Assembly: GCF_003688855.1 (NCBI RefSeq)
Contig: NZ_REFW01000005.1
Location: 114,596 to 178,595 of the forward strand
DNA: 64,000 bases
Reading direction: 5' to 3'
From: Tessaracoccus antarcticus
GTDB lineage: Bacteria > Actinomycetota > Actinomycetes > Propionibacteriales > Propionibacteriaceae
The translations under genes and the position numbers were made by a program. Position 1 is the first letter of the stretch. Each line of letters begins with the position of its first letter. Positions 43,871-53,535 of the stretch are shown one piece after another. A model generated the notes under the pieces. The model worked only from the letters and a program-made list of their open reading frames with translations, was not told where the DNA came from and searched no databases.

Positions 43871-44955
43871 ATGACCACCTTCAACCTGTTCCGGTCCTAC
43901 CCGCCTCAGAGGCCACCGGCAGTCCGCTTCGCAAGGGCACGGTGGGTGGCTACCTTGATGCCTGGTTGGCCACCAAAGCTGCTCTGCGGCCCTCAACGCG
44001 CTTGGGCTACCCAGATTCACATCAACAGGTTCCTCAAGCCCTCCCTGGGCCACCTACGGCTGGCACGGCTCACCGTGGGGCACGTCGCGCACATTCACTG
44101 ATCCGCTCCGGCAGATACGGAACCGTGTCGATCGCGACCCTCCACAGGATCCACGCCACGTTGATGTCAGCCCTCAACACCGCTGTCCGTCGAGGCTTGC
44201 GGCCCACCAACCCAGCAGCACTCGTGGAGCTACCAAGGACCGAGCGCCACGAGATGACGATCTGGACCACCACCCAAGCCCAGACCCTCCTCCACAGGAC
44301 CCGTGAGCACCGATGGCACCTCGTGTATCGACTGCTGCTGATCTGCGGGCTCCGCAGAGGGGAGACCCTGGGCATCCAGTGGCACGACCTGGACCTCGAA
44401 GCCAAGACCGTTCACATCCGCAGGCAGCTCACGCTGGTTGCAGGACAGACTGCCGTGGGATCCCCGAAGTCAGCCAAGGGGGTTCGCACCGTCCACCTCG
44501 ACGACGACACAGCCGCCGTGCTGGACACCCACCAACGGGCAGTCGGTGACATCTCGCCTGGGGCGTTCGTGTTCCAGGACGAAGCAGGCATTCCCTTAGA
44601 CCCGGCTGCGGTATCAAGGCAGTTCACCATCTTGGTGAAGGAGCTGGGGTTACCACCGATGTGGCTCCATGACCTGCGCCACACCTCCGCCTCCCTGGGG
44701 CTGGAGGCAGGAGAACCCATCACCCAGGTGTCCAGACGGCTGGGGCACTCCACCATCGCGATCACCGGAGACATCTACACCCACGTCTCCTCCCAGGCCG
44801 CACAGGAGGCCGTGGACACCCTCGCGGGACGCATCGGATCACATCTCCGATCACCCAACCGGTCCAACACTTACTGCCACCACCCCCGAGGAGTACGGCG
44901 TCGGCCGGAACGAACGTTGCTCTGGCTACCCTTCATTTCGCGTCTTTTCTGCTGA
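43871..44955 (+). pseudogene. Tyrosine recombinase/integrase with compensating frameshifts
   Basis: The catalytic half is intact in one frame: ICGLRRGETLG, then PKSAKGVRTVHL, WLHDLRHTSASLG and LGHSTIAITGDIYTH give the R-K-HxxR-H-Y set. The N-terminal half is scrambled between frames. The well-spaced ATG 43871 (after CAGGAG) is in frame 2, GTVGGYLDAWLATKAALRPS is in frame 1, IHINRFLKPSLGHLRLARL (about 44005-44100) is again in frame 2, then frame 1 continues. It is either a decayed gene or one containing compensating indels. A typical core-binding plus catalytic phage/ICE integrase of about 380 residues is the likely ancestor. Confidence 0.75.
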
Positions 44956-44959
44956 ACCT

Positions 44960-47900
44960 TCATCGACGAGGGGCAGTAGTCGGGCTGGGGCCTATGCGGT
45001 GGTGGCGGTGACGCCCATCGGTTCTGGTCTGCGTAGGCGCAACCGGCTGCAGGAATCCTCCAAGATCCCGAAGGACAGATTGATCTGGGTCGTTGAAGTC
45101 GCTCAGGATCGCCAGAACCAAGTTCGACGGGGACTGACGGAATCGTTGGGCTAGAAAATTGATGTTGACACCGGTGAGGTCGAGTTTGTCCAAGTGGGCG
45201 GCGATCGCAGGCCAGTGCTCGCTCTGGAGCAATGCTTGATTGGTGTGCACGGCCCAGTCTTTCCACCTGATCTCGGGGGGCTGTTGAAGCCGGTGGCGCA
45301 GTTGGCGGGTTTGCTCGCCTGCGGTATCGGCTGCCTCGATTGGGGTGGTTGTCCACGTCGTGGCTGCTGTCAGTAGTGCACGTTGTGCCGTGCCGCGGTC
45401 TTCGATGGCCAGCGACGCAAGCTCGGGCCAGGTACCGGATGGGCGAGCGGCGAATATTTTGGCCACTTGGGCAATGGCGTCCAGGCGCGGCAGGTGGGCG
45501 AGTCGTTCCTGAGTCATGTGGTCGGCTTGGGGCCGGGCTTGGTCGAGAAGCTGAACCAGTCGAGCGGGACCCAGGGCTTGGAGGATGGCTGCTGGGTCGC
45601 TGCCAGCTGGCAGTGCAGCCCGGGTGGGGTCGAGGCGGTGCGCCGCTAGCAGCCAGAAAATGTTTTCGGCGGCGACGATGCCGGCGGTATCGGCGTCTGT
45701 GGCGATGATTGGTGTTCGTCCGCCCGAGAGTGTTAGGCATTGTTCGTGGGTGAAGGCCGTGCCCAGGGGCCCAACACCGATGTAGTGGCCTTGTCCGGCG
45801 AGGGTGATGGCGATTGCATCGATGGGGCCTTCGACGATGACGGGGATCGTGTTAGGGGTGAGGTGGTCGTGGACGAAGAGGACATCACGTTTGCTGAACA
45901 GCGGTGTGGTGGCGGTGTTGAGGTACTTCGGGGCTGCCGTGTCGTCGGCAGAGTTGGGGTTGCGTCGGCCGACGAAGCCTAGAACTCTGCTGTCAGCTGT
46001 GATGGGGAAGATGAGTCGGTCGCGGAACTTGTCGATGAGCCGTCCGTCGCGAGTGAGGGTCGCTACACCAGCGGTCAGCATTTCGTCGTCGCTGATGCCG
46101 TAGCGGCGGAGGTGGTTGACCAGGTTCGTCCAACCATGGGGTGCGTAGCCGGCACGGAACCGTTCGTCGCCCGCGATGTCGGTGCCGAGGCGCTCTATGA
46201 GGTGGGGGTGTGCCCAAGACCCAGGCAGGTGGTTGGTGTAGAAGGTGGCGGCCTCATCGTTGACCAGGGCCAGGCGCTCGGGGGTGTGGTGGGTGTCGGT
46301 CCAGCGGTCGGCTGCGGCGAAGTCCCGCCGGAGCTCGATGGCGGTGAAGTCAAGCTCAGTGGCTTCTCGAAGCCGGGCAGCAGAGCGTAGAGCCTCACCG
46401 AGACTGGATTCGGTGTCGCTGTGGTACTGGTCTTCTGGTGGGAGGTCATCGGGGTGGGGTGGTTCGTCTTCGGGGTTGTTCGGCGGGGTGGTGGTGAGTT
46501 GTTGTGCCCGCCACATGAGGGCTTGGCAGTGGTCGTCGAAAGCTGAGATGTTCATCTCATGGTCGGTGGTCAGGAGTTCTCTGAGTGGGATGCCTTGTTC
46601 CAAGCCTTGGGTGACGGAGTTGACCAGGGTCGGCCACCACGGGCTGCGTTCCAGTTCAATGGCCTTCGCGTCACCGACCAGTGCCCGGAGCTCCGTGCCC
46701 CAGCTGATCGGGGCGGGTTGTGTGGTGATGGTGTTGTTGTGGGTGTGGGTGAGGTGGCGGGAGAGCCGCCACCACAAAGCCGCGGCGGGTTGCTCGGCCG
46801 GGAGGGGTCCATCGGCTGCGGCTTCGGCCAGCATCTCAGTCACGGGGACCCCGGAGGCATGCAGTGCGGCGATTTTGTGGGTGAGGGAGATCGCGAACGG
46901 ATCGGCGTGGACTTCGGGGTGGAGGTCGCTCAGCATGTCTGCCCACACCGAGGCAATATTTGGTCGGAGCCTCTGCTCTAGCTGGCGTTGCCAGGTCCGT
47001 GCTGTGGCGCCGAGTTGCAGCGGCCCAAGCACCCTCCTGTCGTCAGCTTCCACACCAGTTGCTGCGCGAAAGACTTCGACGTCCTCGATCAGCGCCGGGG
47101 TGAGTGTTTGTCCGGGCAGCGCCCATCCTGGACTCACCAGATGACTGGCTACTTCTCGCACTCCTGCGGCGGCGGATGTGACCAGTTGTGTCCGCGCAGT
47201 CAGGTAGGGGCCCCAGTCTGGATGTTTCGTCAAGGCTGTGGGGATGGGCGGCAGCCACGGCAGGGTGCCCGCGCCCTCAGGGGGGTGGATGCGCCACGTC
47301 AGCACCGCAGCCGGGTCCTGGGCTGACCCCAGTTCACGTGCAGCAACAGCGCCGCGGAGTTCGACCAGCGGGTCTCGACCATCAAGCGTGTTGAGGAGCA
47401 GGGCGGCACGCAACGCAGGCCACGCCGCACACGATGTCAACCCATCCACCACAGCGTCGGCCCCCCTGTCCAAGGCGGTGATGGTCGAGGGTTCTATAAG
47501 GGTTTCAGCAGCGACGTGGAGGGCGTCGACGTAGCGTCCGGCCGCGTGGGTGAGCCGGATCGCCGGTGCTGTCTGCTCGCGCGTTTCGGTGGTGGCCGAG
47601 CGTGCTGCACCGTCACGCGCAAGGATGGTTTGCAGAATGTCTACGGCGGTTTCGGGTCGCAGGGTCGTGGGGTGCACGAGGCTGTGTTCATCACCATCGC
47701 CGACAACGGGCACATAGAGGTGATTGGCGAGGCGGCCACGGGTGGCCATCACATAGAGCTGCTGTCTCGTCTCAACCCCGGTCAGCACGCCCCGGGTGAC
47801 ATCCACGGTGAGGCCTTGCGCGGCGTGAACGGTCACGGCGTAGCCAAGCTGCACGTATCTGCTCACGTAGTCCTGCGGCAATGTCACTCTCAGCCCGGAG

Positions 47901-50512
47901 TCGCAGTGCCTGGCTTGGACAACCCCACGATCAGTGACCCGAAGTACAATCCAGCGGTCGCCGTTCTTGACCCAATCCGTCGCCGACATCGGCAGGCGGC
48001 GGTCATTCATGCGGGTGATGATGACATCCCCAACTGAGGCCCGGTTCCCATCCACCAACCCCACTTCTACCTCGTGGCGGGCGGGATCATCGTTGGTGGT
48101 CAGGCGGTGCGCTCTCGCCCGCCGGTTGAGATCAGTCACCGTGTCTCGGGTGCTGGCCAACATCAGGCTGTCCCAGCCTTCGGCCCGGTCCGCAGTCCAG
48201 TGGGCGAATGCCGTCTCCAGGCTGGATTCCTGGGTTCCGGGGTGGATCCGCTCGGCGTCGAGATAGAACCCCAACGCCTCCGGCCGCCCCTCCCGCAAAG
48301 CGAGGGAGGCGCTGGCCTCTGCCATGTCCTGGAAGCGCATCAGCTCGGTAAGTTCAACAGCTCCGTGGATCTCGGCGATGTCGCGCAGCACCCCACCGGC
48401 ACTGATCGCCGCCAACTGCTGATCATCACCCACAAGACGCACCGAGCCGCCGCAGCCCACAACATGCTCGATCACAGCAGCCAAAGAGATGGTGTCAGCC
48501 ATCCCCGCCTCATCAACGATCACCAGCGCGCCTGGACCAACCTCCCCACTCATACCGTTTCGGCGGCCGTGTTCAAGATCCCACACGTACTTCGCGACCG
48601 TGGTGGCATCCCCGGTCTGGTCCCGCAACACACTGGCCGCAACAGCCGAGGGCGCCAACCCAAGGACAGTGCCGCCGCCCTCACGCCACGCCTGAGTCAA
48701 CACCTTTATCGCTGTGGTCTTCCCCGACCCCGCGGCAGCAAGCGCAAGCTGCACCCGTGCCCCGCTAGTGGCCATCTCCCGCACCAAGTTCGTCTGGCCG
48801 GCATTGAGTACCACACCGTTGGCGGTCGAGGCCAGCAAAGCCAGCGACACCTCCATCTCACCAACCCGCCGCCCACCCGTGCGGCCGGACAGTTCCACCA
48901 TCAGACTCTCCGCGGCCAGCACCTTCCCGGAGGTATAGAGCTGCGCCCCGGCCACCGTGTACACCGACGCCCCATCCCTGCGACGCAACACCGTTGGTTC
49001 GCTCAGACCGTCACCACCTGCGTCCCCGACGAGCTCACTCAACCTGACAGCTTCCCGCAGCAGATTACCCGTCAGTACTTCTGCCATCGCCGGGTCGGTG
49101 GCGCGCTCCCTTGCCCTGCGGGAGGCCTCCGCCCGAAGATGCCACACCTGCCACGTGGCCCGGCCGCCCTCTACCGCCGCCACCACCTCCCCCGCCGTCG
49201 CCGTCGCCCACCCAGCTGGCACGGGCAGAACAGATGCCACGCCTGCGGTGGCGGCCACCACCAAAGAGGTGATCCCAACCTCCCCCACCACCTGCTGTGC
49301 CTCCGCCCGCCACGTAGTCCGCTGCTGGGCGACAGAACGGGGTTCATGTTTGGCGTCGCGGGTCTCCAACGTTGCTTGCTGCGCCAATTTGATCGCTTCC
49401 ACAGGTGTCGGCGGCCGACCATGATCATGCTGGAACCGGGCCGCCAACTCCCCCTGGCGGGCCACAATCGCTACCCGGCGGGAGGACCACCGCTCAAGCA
49501 ATGCAGCTGGCACACCTACCACTTCCCGCACCGGACGCTTCCCCGGCTCTGTGTCGGGGCGCTCGTGGAATCGGATTCCCAATTTGTTTAGGTGGGCTTC
49601 GAGTTGGGTGTTGTAAGTCTCGCTGACAGCCACCTTTGCCTTGAAGATCAGTCGCCCGTCAATGGCCAACCATTTCCCGTCCAAGGTTTGGACCTTGTTC
49701 GCCACAGCAACATGGGTATGCAGGTTCGGATCCCCAGCCCTGGAATCGCGGTGCACAAACATCGCGGCGACGAGTCCCGTCACATCAACCTGCCGCACCC
49801 CGTCAGCCCCGCAACGGGTAAACAATGCCCGCTGCTCCAAGAACCGCAACGCATCCGCCACGGCGGCGTTGTGCGCCTCCTCAATTCGGGCTGCCAATCC
49901 CACCGGCGCTACCGCCCACAACGCAGACACCGACTTCACCGGCGTGAACGTCACGTCATACCCCGCACACGCCGTCGACGGATCCCGCGACAACCTCGCG
50001 ACCTCCGACGACAACTCCAACCCGGACGGTGCCCTGCCGAACCGCTCGACGAAATGCTCCGTGGCGATGTCATTGCGGATTTCGGCCCTCACCCCCGTTG
50101 GCACCTCCACCCCCGCATGCGCCAGCTCCCAATCAGAGCAGCGAATAGCCACCTCCTTCTGAAAAGAAGTAGCACCAGAAAACACCTTGAACGGCGCCCC
50201 CAACCGCGAGGCCTCCCGGATCTCCCCCGGCGAAGCATCCATCGGCAAGGCCGCCATCCGGTTGGCCATGTTCGGGTGGAGACCTCCCCCGAACAGGGCC
50301 TTCATCTGCTCCGCTGACACCTGATCACCAACAGCCAGATCACCCAGCCCAACCAGGCCGCTCCCCCACCACGAACCGGGAACCTCGCCCTTCTCGGAGT
50401 AGTACGACGCAAGACTGGCGTGCCCCTTCTCCGTAGAGTCCTGGGCAGCAACCTGCCGGGTCAGGTAGTCATACCCCGACCCAGCCGTCAGCTTGTGCAG
50501 CGATGCCGTCAT
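44960..50512 (-). CDS. MobF relaxase fused to TraI/TraA-type helicase and DnaG-like primase
   Basis: Conjugative relaxase of 1850 residues from ATG 50512 (TTG 50518 is possible). The N-terminal TrwC relaxase domain has a candidate catalytic Tyr pair in SGYDYLTRQ and the metal-binding DPNLHTHVAVAN near residue 266. An SF1 helicase follows with Walker A LAAAGSGKTTAIKV near 592, Walker B IVDEAGMAD, and VTVHAAQGLT. The C-terminal 450 residues resemble the DnaG catalytic core: FRDRLIFPI near 1498, KYLNTATTPLFSK, TOPRIM IVEGPIDAIAI near 1559 and IATDADTAG near 1605. No primase zinc finger is seen. Confidence 0.92.
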   Translation of the reverse strand: MTASLHKLTAGSGYDYLTRQVAAQDSTEKGHASLASYYSEKGEVPGSWWGSGLVGLGDLAVGDQVSAEQMKALFGGGLHPNMANRMAALPMDASPGEIREASRLGAPFKVFSGATSFQKEVAIRCSDWELAHAGVEVPTGVRAEIRNDIATEHFVERFGRAPSGLELSSEVARLSRDPSTACAGYDVTFTPVKSVSALWAVAPVGLAARIEEAHNAAVADALRFLEQRALFTRCGADGVRQVDVTGLVAAMFVHRDSRAGDPNLHTHVAVANKVQTLDGKWLAIDGRLIFKAKVAVSETYNTQLEAHLNKLGIRFHERPDTEPGKRPVREVVGVPAALLERWSSRRVAIVARQGELAARFQHDHGRPPTPVEAIKLAQQATLETRDAKHEPRSVAQQRTTWRAEAQQVVGEVGITSLVVAATAGVASVLPVPAGWATATAGEVVAAVEGGRATWQVWHLRAEASRRARERATDPAMAEVLTGNLLREAVRLSELVGDAGGDGLSEPTVLRRRDGASVYTVAGAQLYTSGKVLAAESLMVELSGRTGGRRVGEMEVSLALLASTANGVVLNAGQTNLVREMATSGARVQLALAAAGSGKTTAIKVLTQAWREGGGTVLGLAPSAVAASVLRDQTGDATTVAKYVWDLEHGRRNGMSGEVGPGALVIVDEAGMADTISLAAVIEHVVGCGGSVRLVGDDQQLAAISAGGVLRDIAEIHGAVELTELMRFQDMAEASASLALREGRPEALGFYLDAERIHPGTQESSLETAFAHWTADRAEGWDSLMLASTRDTVTDLNRRARAHRLTTNDDPARHEVEVGLVDGNRASVGDVIITRMNDRRLPMSATDWVKNGDRWIVLRVTDRGVVQARHCDSGLRVTLPQDYVSRYVQLGYAVTVHAAQGLTVDVTRGVLTGVETRQQLYVMATRGRLANHLYVPVVGDGDEHSLVHPTTLRPETAVDILQTILARDGAARSATTETREQTAPAIRLTHAAGRYVDALHVAAETLIEPSTITALDRGADAVVDGLTSCAAWPALRAALLLNTLDGRDPLVELRGAVAARELGSAQDPAAVLTWRIHPPEGAGTLPWLPPIPTALTKHPDWGPYLTARTQLVTSAAAGVREVASHLVSPGWALPGQTLTPALIEDVEVFRAATGVEADDRRVLGPLQLGATARTWQRQLEQRLRPNIASVWADMLSDLHPEVHADPFAISLTHKIAALHASGVPVTEMLAEAAADGPLPAEQPAAALWWRLSRHLTHTHNNTITTQPAPISWGTELRALVGDAKAIELERSPWWPTLVNSVTQGLEQGIPLRELLTTDHEMNISAFDDHCQALMWRAQQLTTTPPNNPEDEPPHPDDLPPEDQYHSDTESSLGEALRSAARLREATELDFTAIELRRDFAAADRWTDTHHTPERLALVNDEAATFYTNHLPGSWAHPHLIERLGTDIAGDERFRAGYAPHGWTNLVNHLRRYGISDDEMLTAGVATLTRDGRLIDKFRDRLIFPITADSRVLGFVGRRNPNSADDTAAPKYLNTATTPLFSKRDVLFVHDHLTPNTIPVIVEGPIDAIAITLAGQGHYIGVGPLGTAFTHEQCLTLSGGRTPIIATDADTAGIVAAENIFWLLAAHRLDPTRAALPAGSDPAAILQALGPARLVQLLDQARPQADHMTQERLAHLPRLDAIAQVAKIFAARPSGTWPELASLAIEDRGTAQRALLTAATTWTTTPIEAADTAGEQTRQLRHRLQQPPEIRWKDWAVHTNQALLQSEHWPAIAAHLDKLDLTGVNINFLAQRFRQSPSNLVLAILSDFNDPDQSVLRDLGGFLQPVAPTQTRTDGRHRHHRIGPSPTTAPRR

Positions 50513-50592
50513 ACCCAAAGACAGCCCACCAACCAGCCGCCACAGCGCAACAAAATCCGGAATGCACTAGGTGTGTGCCACTTCAAGAATCA

Positions 50593-50602
50593 GGGGGTAG
50601 GT
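50593..50602 (+). promoter_or_regulatory. GGGGGTAGGT motif, relaxase-side copy
   Basis: Identical to the copies at 25284, 25386 and 25441, here about 80 bp upstream of the relaxase start. Confidence 0.45.
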
Positions 50603-50622
50603 TCCGAATCGACACTGCAGCG

Positions 50623-50647
50623 GTCAGCATCGTTGAACGAAGCTGAC
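50623..50647. other. Candidate oriT hairpin
   Basis: GTCAGC-A-TCGT-TGA-ACGA-A-GCTGAC forms a 10-bp stem with one A-A mismatch and a 3-base loop, 111 bp upstream of the MobF gene. It has no T-tract, so it is not a normal terminator. MobF relaxases recognise a hairpin beside the nick site, and oriT often lies next to the relaxase gene. Confidence 0.45.
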
Positions 50648-50841
50648 AGTGAAGTCGGACGGTGCGGCGGAGAGTGCGACAGATGATGGCGGTCAACGGG
50701 CTTAGTAGTCCCAAACTCCTTGGACGAGCAGCAGGAGTACCTTGATTCGATCAGCCGGCGAAGTTGGCTCCTGTGGCGTTGCTGTTTGGGCCGCCCCAAC
50801 GGCACCGGCAGTCGCCATGTCGGAGATCGCTTGACAGCGCC

Positions 50842-50874
50842 TATTTCGTCGTGATGAACTGATTCGACGAAATA
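50842..50874. promoter_or_regulatory. TetR operator and promoter
   Basis: The inverted repeat TATTTCGTCG-N13-CGACGAAATA is perfect over 10 bp per arm. It lies just downstream of TTGACA (50831-50836) and 25 bp upstream of the TetR GTG start, as expected for autoregulation. Confidence 0.75.
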
Positions 50875-50899
50875 TTCACTACGTCACGGGAGGCTGTCC

Positions 50900-51568
50900 G
50901 TGCCGCGACCGACAATTACTGACCGGCGCAGCAAAGTCCTTGCTGTTGCCCGGGACCTTCTTGTACGCGACGGTTTCAAAGCCATGAAAATGACCACACT
51001 CGCTCAACTTGTGGGAATCGGCACGGGGGCGTTGTACCTAGAGTTTGAAAGCAAATCGTCATTGGTGGAGGAATTGCTCCGAGATGGCACAAGAGTCATG
51101 GCACAGGATGTTGCCCGTCGGCTGTCAATGGGAAAACATGACCCCACCAAGCTATCTGATGTCTACTTGGTGGGCGCCGAGGTCCTGTTCGCCGACCCGT
51201 TCTACACAGCAGCCTTTCTGGATCCTGATGGCGTGCTCGGGGACGCCGTGGCGTCAATGCACCAGGACCGCTACAAAACGCGACACGACGGCCTGCGTGA
51301 CTATCTCCACGAACTATCAGAAGCGGGCCTCCTCAAGGAGGGCGTCGACCTCGAAGGCCTGGCGCTGACGATGTCGAGCTACACCATCGGACTGCTCACA
51401 GCCGCACGGATATTGGGCCCCATTTCCGCCGAGCACCTTCGAGCCAGCCTCATAACGATGGCTGATCTGCTCGGCGGCCTGGAGCGCATCCCATCGGCTC
51501 ACGTTGAAGTCCCTGAGGCGTATTCCCAGATGTTAAACAGGCTTACAAAGGAGAACCTCGATGATTGA
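50900..51568 (+). CDS. TetR-family transcriptional regulator
   Basis: Predicted repressor of 222 residues from GTG 50900. The N-terminal TetR helix-turn-helix covers RRSKVLAVARDLLVRDGFKA and LAQLVGIGTGALYLEFESKS, followed by a helical ligand-binding domain. The perfect inverted repeat upstream is its probable operator. It overlaps the hydrolase start by 8 bp, so the hydrolase was probably its target before being broken. Confidence 0.92.
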   Translation: MPRPTITDRRSKVLAVARDLLVRDGFKAMKMTTLAQLVGIGTGALYLEFESKSSLVEELLRDGTRVMAQDVARRLSMGKHDPTKLSDVYLVGAEVLFADPFYTAAFLDPDGVLGDAVASMHQDRYKTRHDGLRDYLHELSEAGLLKEGVDLEGLALTMSSYTIGLLTAARILGPISAEHLRASLITMADLLGGLERIPSAHVEVPEAYSQMLNRLTKENLDD

Positions 51569-52258
51569 GATCGACTACACAACCTCACATCCAGCCCTGG
51601 CACCCTTCACCGTCGACCGGCCCGGATGTCGGATCCATGCGTGGGAAGCCGGGCCCGTGACCACAACCGCTGTAGTCATGCATCACGGAGCAACCGCAGA
51701 TCACCGAATGTTCAATGCACAAGTGGGACCGCTCCTCGACGCCGGCTACCGCGTGATCGTCGTGGATGGCCGCGGTCACGGACAATCGCGACCAATGCTG
51801 CAGACACCCACCATCGACGACTACGCAGAGGACTATCTCGCGGTACTCGACGACCGCAACATTGATCAGGCCGTGTACGTGGGACAGTCCCTCGGCGGCT
51901 ACGTGGCTCAGCACGCCATCACCCGTAACCCTGAACGATGCCGCGCCTTGGTCGTGGTGGGCAGCACTCTCATCAGCATCCCTTTGTCCCGGCTCGACGC
52001 GATGGCGCTACGCGCCACCATTCCAGTATTCCAACTTTGGCCCTGGAAAAGCCTGGTCCGCCTCACCGCAACCAGCACCGCCCGACGGACAGCCGCTCAG
52101 GCCTACATGGCTGAATGCCTTATCTCCCTTGGGAAGCGCGACTTCTTGCGCATATGGCGTGCAGTCAACACGTCCGTCTCCACGATTGGCTTCCCCCCAC
52201 TGCCCAACGACCTACCCATCCTGTGGACTCATGACCAACTGAATCGCCCTGGGTTTGA
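51561..52258 (+). pseudogene. Alpha/beta hydrolase, 3' end removed by an IS3 element
   Basis: About 233 native residues of an alpha/beta hydrolase: oxyanion motif VMHHGATADHRMF, the Asp-Gly-Arg-Gly strand VVDGRGHGQS, and nucleophile Ser in VGQSLGGYVAQ. The frame then enters the IS3 end and stops at 52292. The catalytic His region expected near residue 255-265 is missing, so activity is unlikely. The missing part is not found on the far side of the element, so a deletion accompanied or followed the insertion. Confidence 0.82.
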
Positions 52259-52270
52259 AGGAGACCCGGA

Positions 52271-53188
52271 CTATTTGATTCCGGCCAGTTGATTGCTGGT
52301 GGTTTCGTCAGCATAGATCGTGTTCTCGTACTCCACTGGTGGGACGTCTCCGAGGTAGCCGTGGAGACGCTCGTGGTTGTGCCAGTACACCCACGTCAGG
52401 GTCCCCAGCTCTACTTCCTCGACCGTTTTCCACGGGCCCTTGTGGGTGGGTCCGTAGATGAGTTCTGCCTTGTAGTAGCCATTCACCGTCTCCGCGAGGG
52501 CATTATCGAAGCTATCCCCGACGGCCCCAATTGACGGGGTGGCCCCGATCTCGGCAAGACGCTCCCCGTAGCGAATGGATGTAAATTGCGACCCCGCATC
52601 GGAGTGACACCGCAACCCGCGGTGTTGCCGGCCTCTGGACCAACGGGCCATCTCGATCGCATCAAGCACCATCGGGGTACGCATGTTCGAGGCAACACGC
52701 CACCCCACAATCATCCTCGAGTAGGCATCCGTGATGAAACACACATACGCCACCCCGGCCCACGTCGGCACGTAGGTCAGATCCGTCACCCACAACTGAT
52801 TCGCCCCGGTAGCGGTGAAATCCCTCTTCACCAAGTCCGGATGCCGCACGGCCGCCGGATCCGCACGGGTGGTCCTGACCCGTCTGGACCGGGAAGCACC
52901 CTGAATGCCAGCGACCCGCATCAGCCGGGCCACTTGGTCGCGGCCAACTTCCAGCCCGGCCCGTTGGGCGGCCTTCCACAGTTTCCGGGCTCCGTAGACC
53001 TGAAAGTTGTGTTCCCACAACGCCACCAGCTGCGGCACCAACACCTCATCCCGCAGGGATCTGGCCGAGGGGACACGGTTCTTCGCCGCGTAGTACGTGC
53101 TCGGAGCCATCTGCAACACGTGGCAGATGGGCTCGACTCCGAGCCCTCGTCCCTCAACCTTGTCGTCCTTGTTCACGTCGATGAACAC
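52271..53188 (-). CDS. IS3-family transposase OrfB
   Basis: Integrase-core transposase of 305 residues, normally made as an OrfAB fusion by frameshifting. HTH_21 region first (HVLQMAPSTYYAAKNR), then the DDE core: VTDLTYVPTWAGVAYV, CHSDAGSQFTSIRYG and ALAETVNGYYKAELI give Asp, Asp and Glu. The C-terminal HERLHGYLGDVPPVEYE is typical of the family. The frame lies directly after orfA (2-base gap, different frame) and looks intact. Confidence 0.94.
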   Translation of the reverse strand: MFIDVNKDDKVEGRGLGVEPICHVLQMAPSTYYAAKNRVPSARSLRDEVLVPQLVALWEHNFQVYGARKLWKAAQRAGLEVGRDQVARLMRVAGIQGASRSRRVRTTRADPAAVRHPDLVKRDFTATGANQLWVTDLTYVPTWAGVAYVCFITDAYSRMIVGWRVASNMRTPMVLDAIEMARWSRGRQHRGLRCHSDAGSQFTSIRYGERLAEIGATPSIGAVGDSFDNALAETVNGYYKAELIYGPTHKGPWKTVEEVELGTLTWVYWHNHERLHGYLGDVPPVEYENTIYADETTSNQLAGIK

Positions 53189-53190
53189 GA

Positions 53191-53535
53191 CTACTTCTGC
53201 TGTTGGCGGTCGAGCTCCGCCCCGAAGAAAGTCGCTGCCCGCTTCAGGATTTCATGGGCGCGGCGCAGCTCCCGAACCTCCTGCTGGAGCTCCCTGACCC
53301 TGACTGAGTCCTGCGAAGTGACACCCGCGGTCACGCCGTCCTCAATGTCGGCTTGCTTAACCCAGGCCCGCACCGACTCGGCACCGTAGCCCAACTGCGT
53401 CGCGACCCGACCCACGGTGTTCTGGCTCGACCCCAGCTCAGCCCGCAGCGCCCTGACCATCCGCACCGCTGCAGCCTTCTCCTGCTCTGAATACCGACGC
53501 GTCGTCGTCTTACCCGCTGATCCCTCGTTCGGCAT
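53191..53535 (-). CDS. IS3-family transposase OrfA
   Basis: DNA-binding protein of 114 residues with a helix-turn-helix (YSEQEKAAAVRMVRALRAEL, then VGRVATQLGYGAESVRAWVK) and a C-terminal leucine-zipper-like helix (RVRELQQEVRELRRAHEILK). It should bind the element ends and pair with OrfB. ATG 53535 is the first start inside the left inverted repeat. Confidence 0.93.
   Translation of the reverse strand: MPNEGSAGKTTTRRYSEQEKAAAVRMVRALRAELGSSQNTVGRVATQLGYGAESVRAWVKQADIEDGVTAGVTSQDSVRVRELQQEVRELRRAHEILKRAATFFGAELDRQQQK

Larger units (their letters stand above)
50519..50899. other. 381-bp divergent region upstream of the relaxase gene
   Basis: It contains the fifth GGGGGTAGGT motif (50593-50602), a strong hairpin (50623-50647) and the TetR operator/promoter (50842-50874). 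It is the natural place to look for oriT. No gene is supported between them. Confidence 0.5.

Noticed and set aside
48074..49591. Long forward frame opposite the relaxase gene
   Set aside because: It is the antisense shadow of conserved helicase and relaxase motifs, with no start context or protein-like composition.
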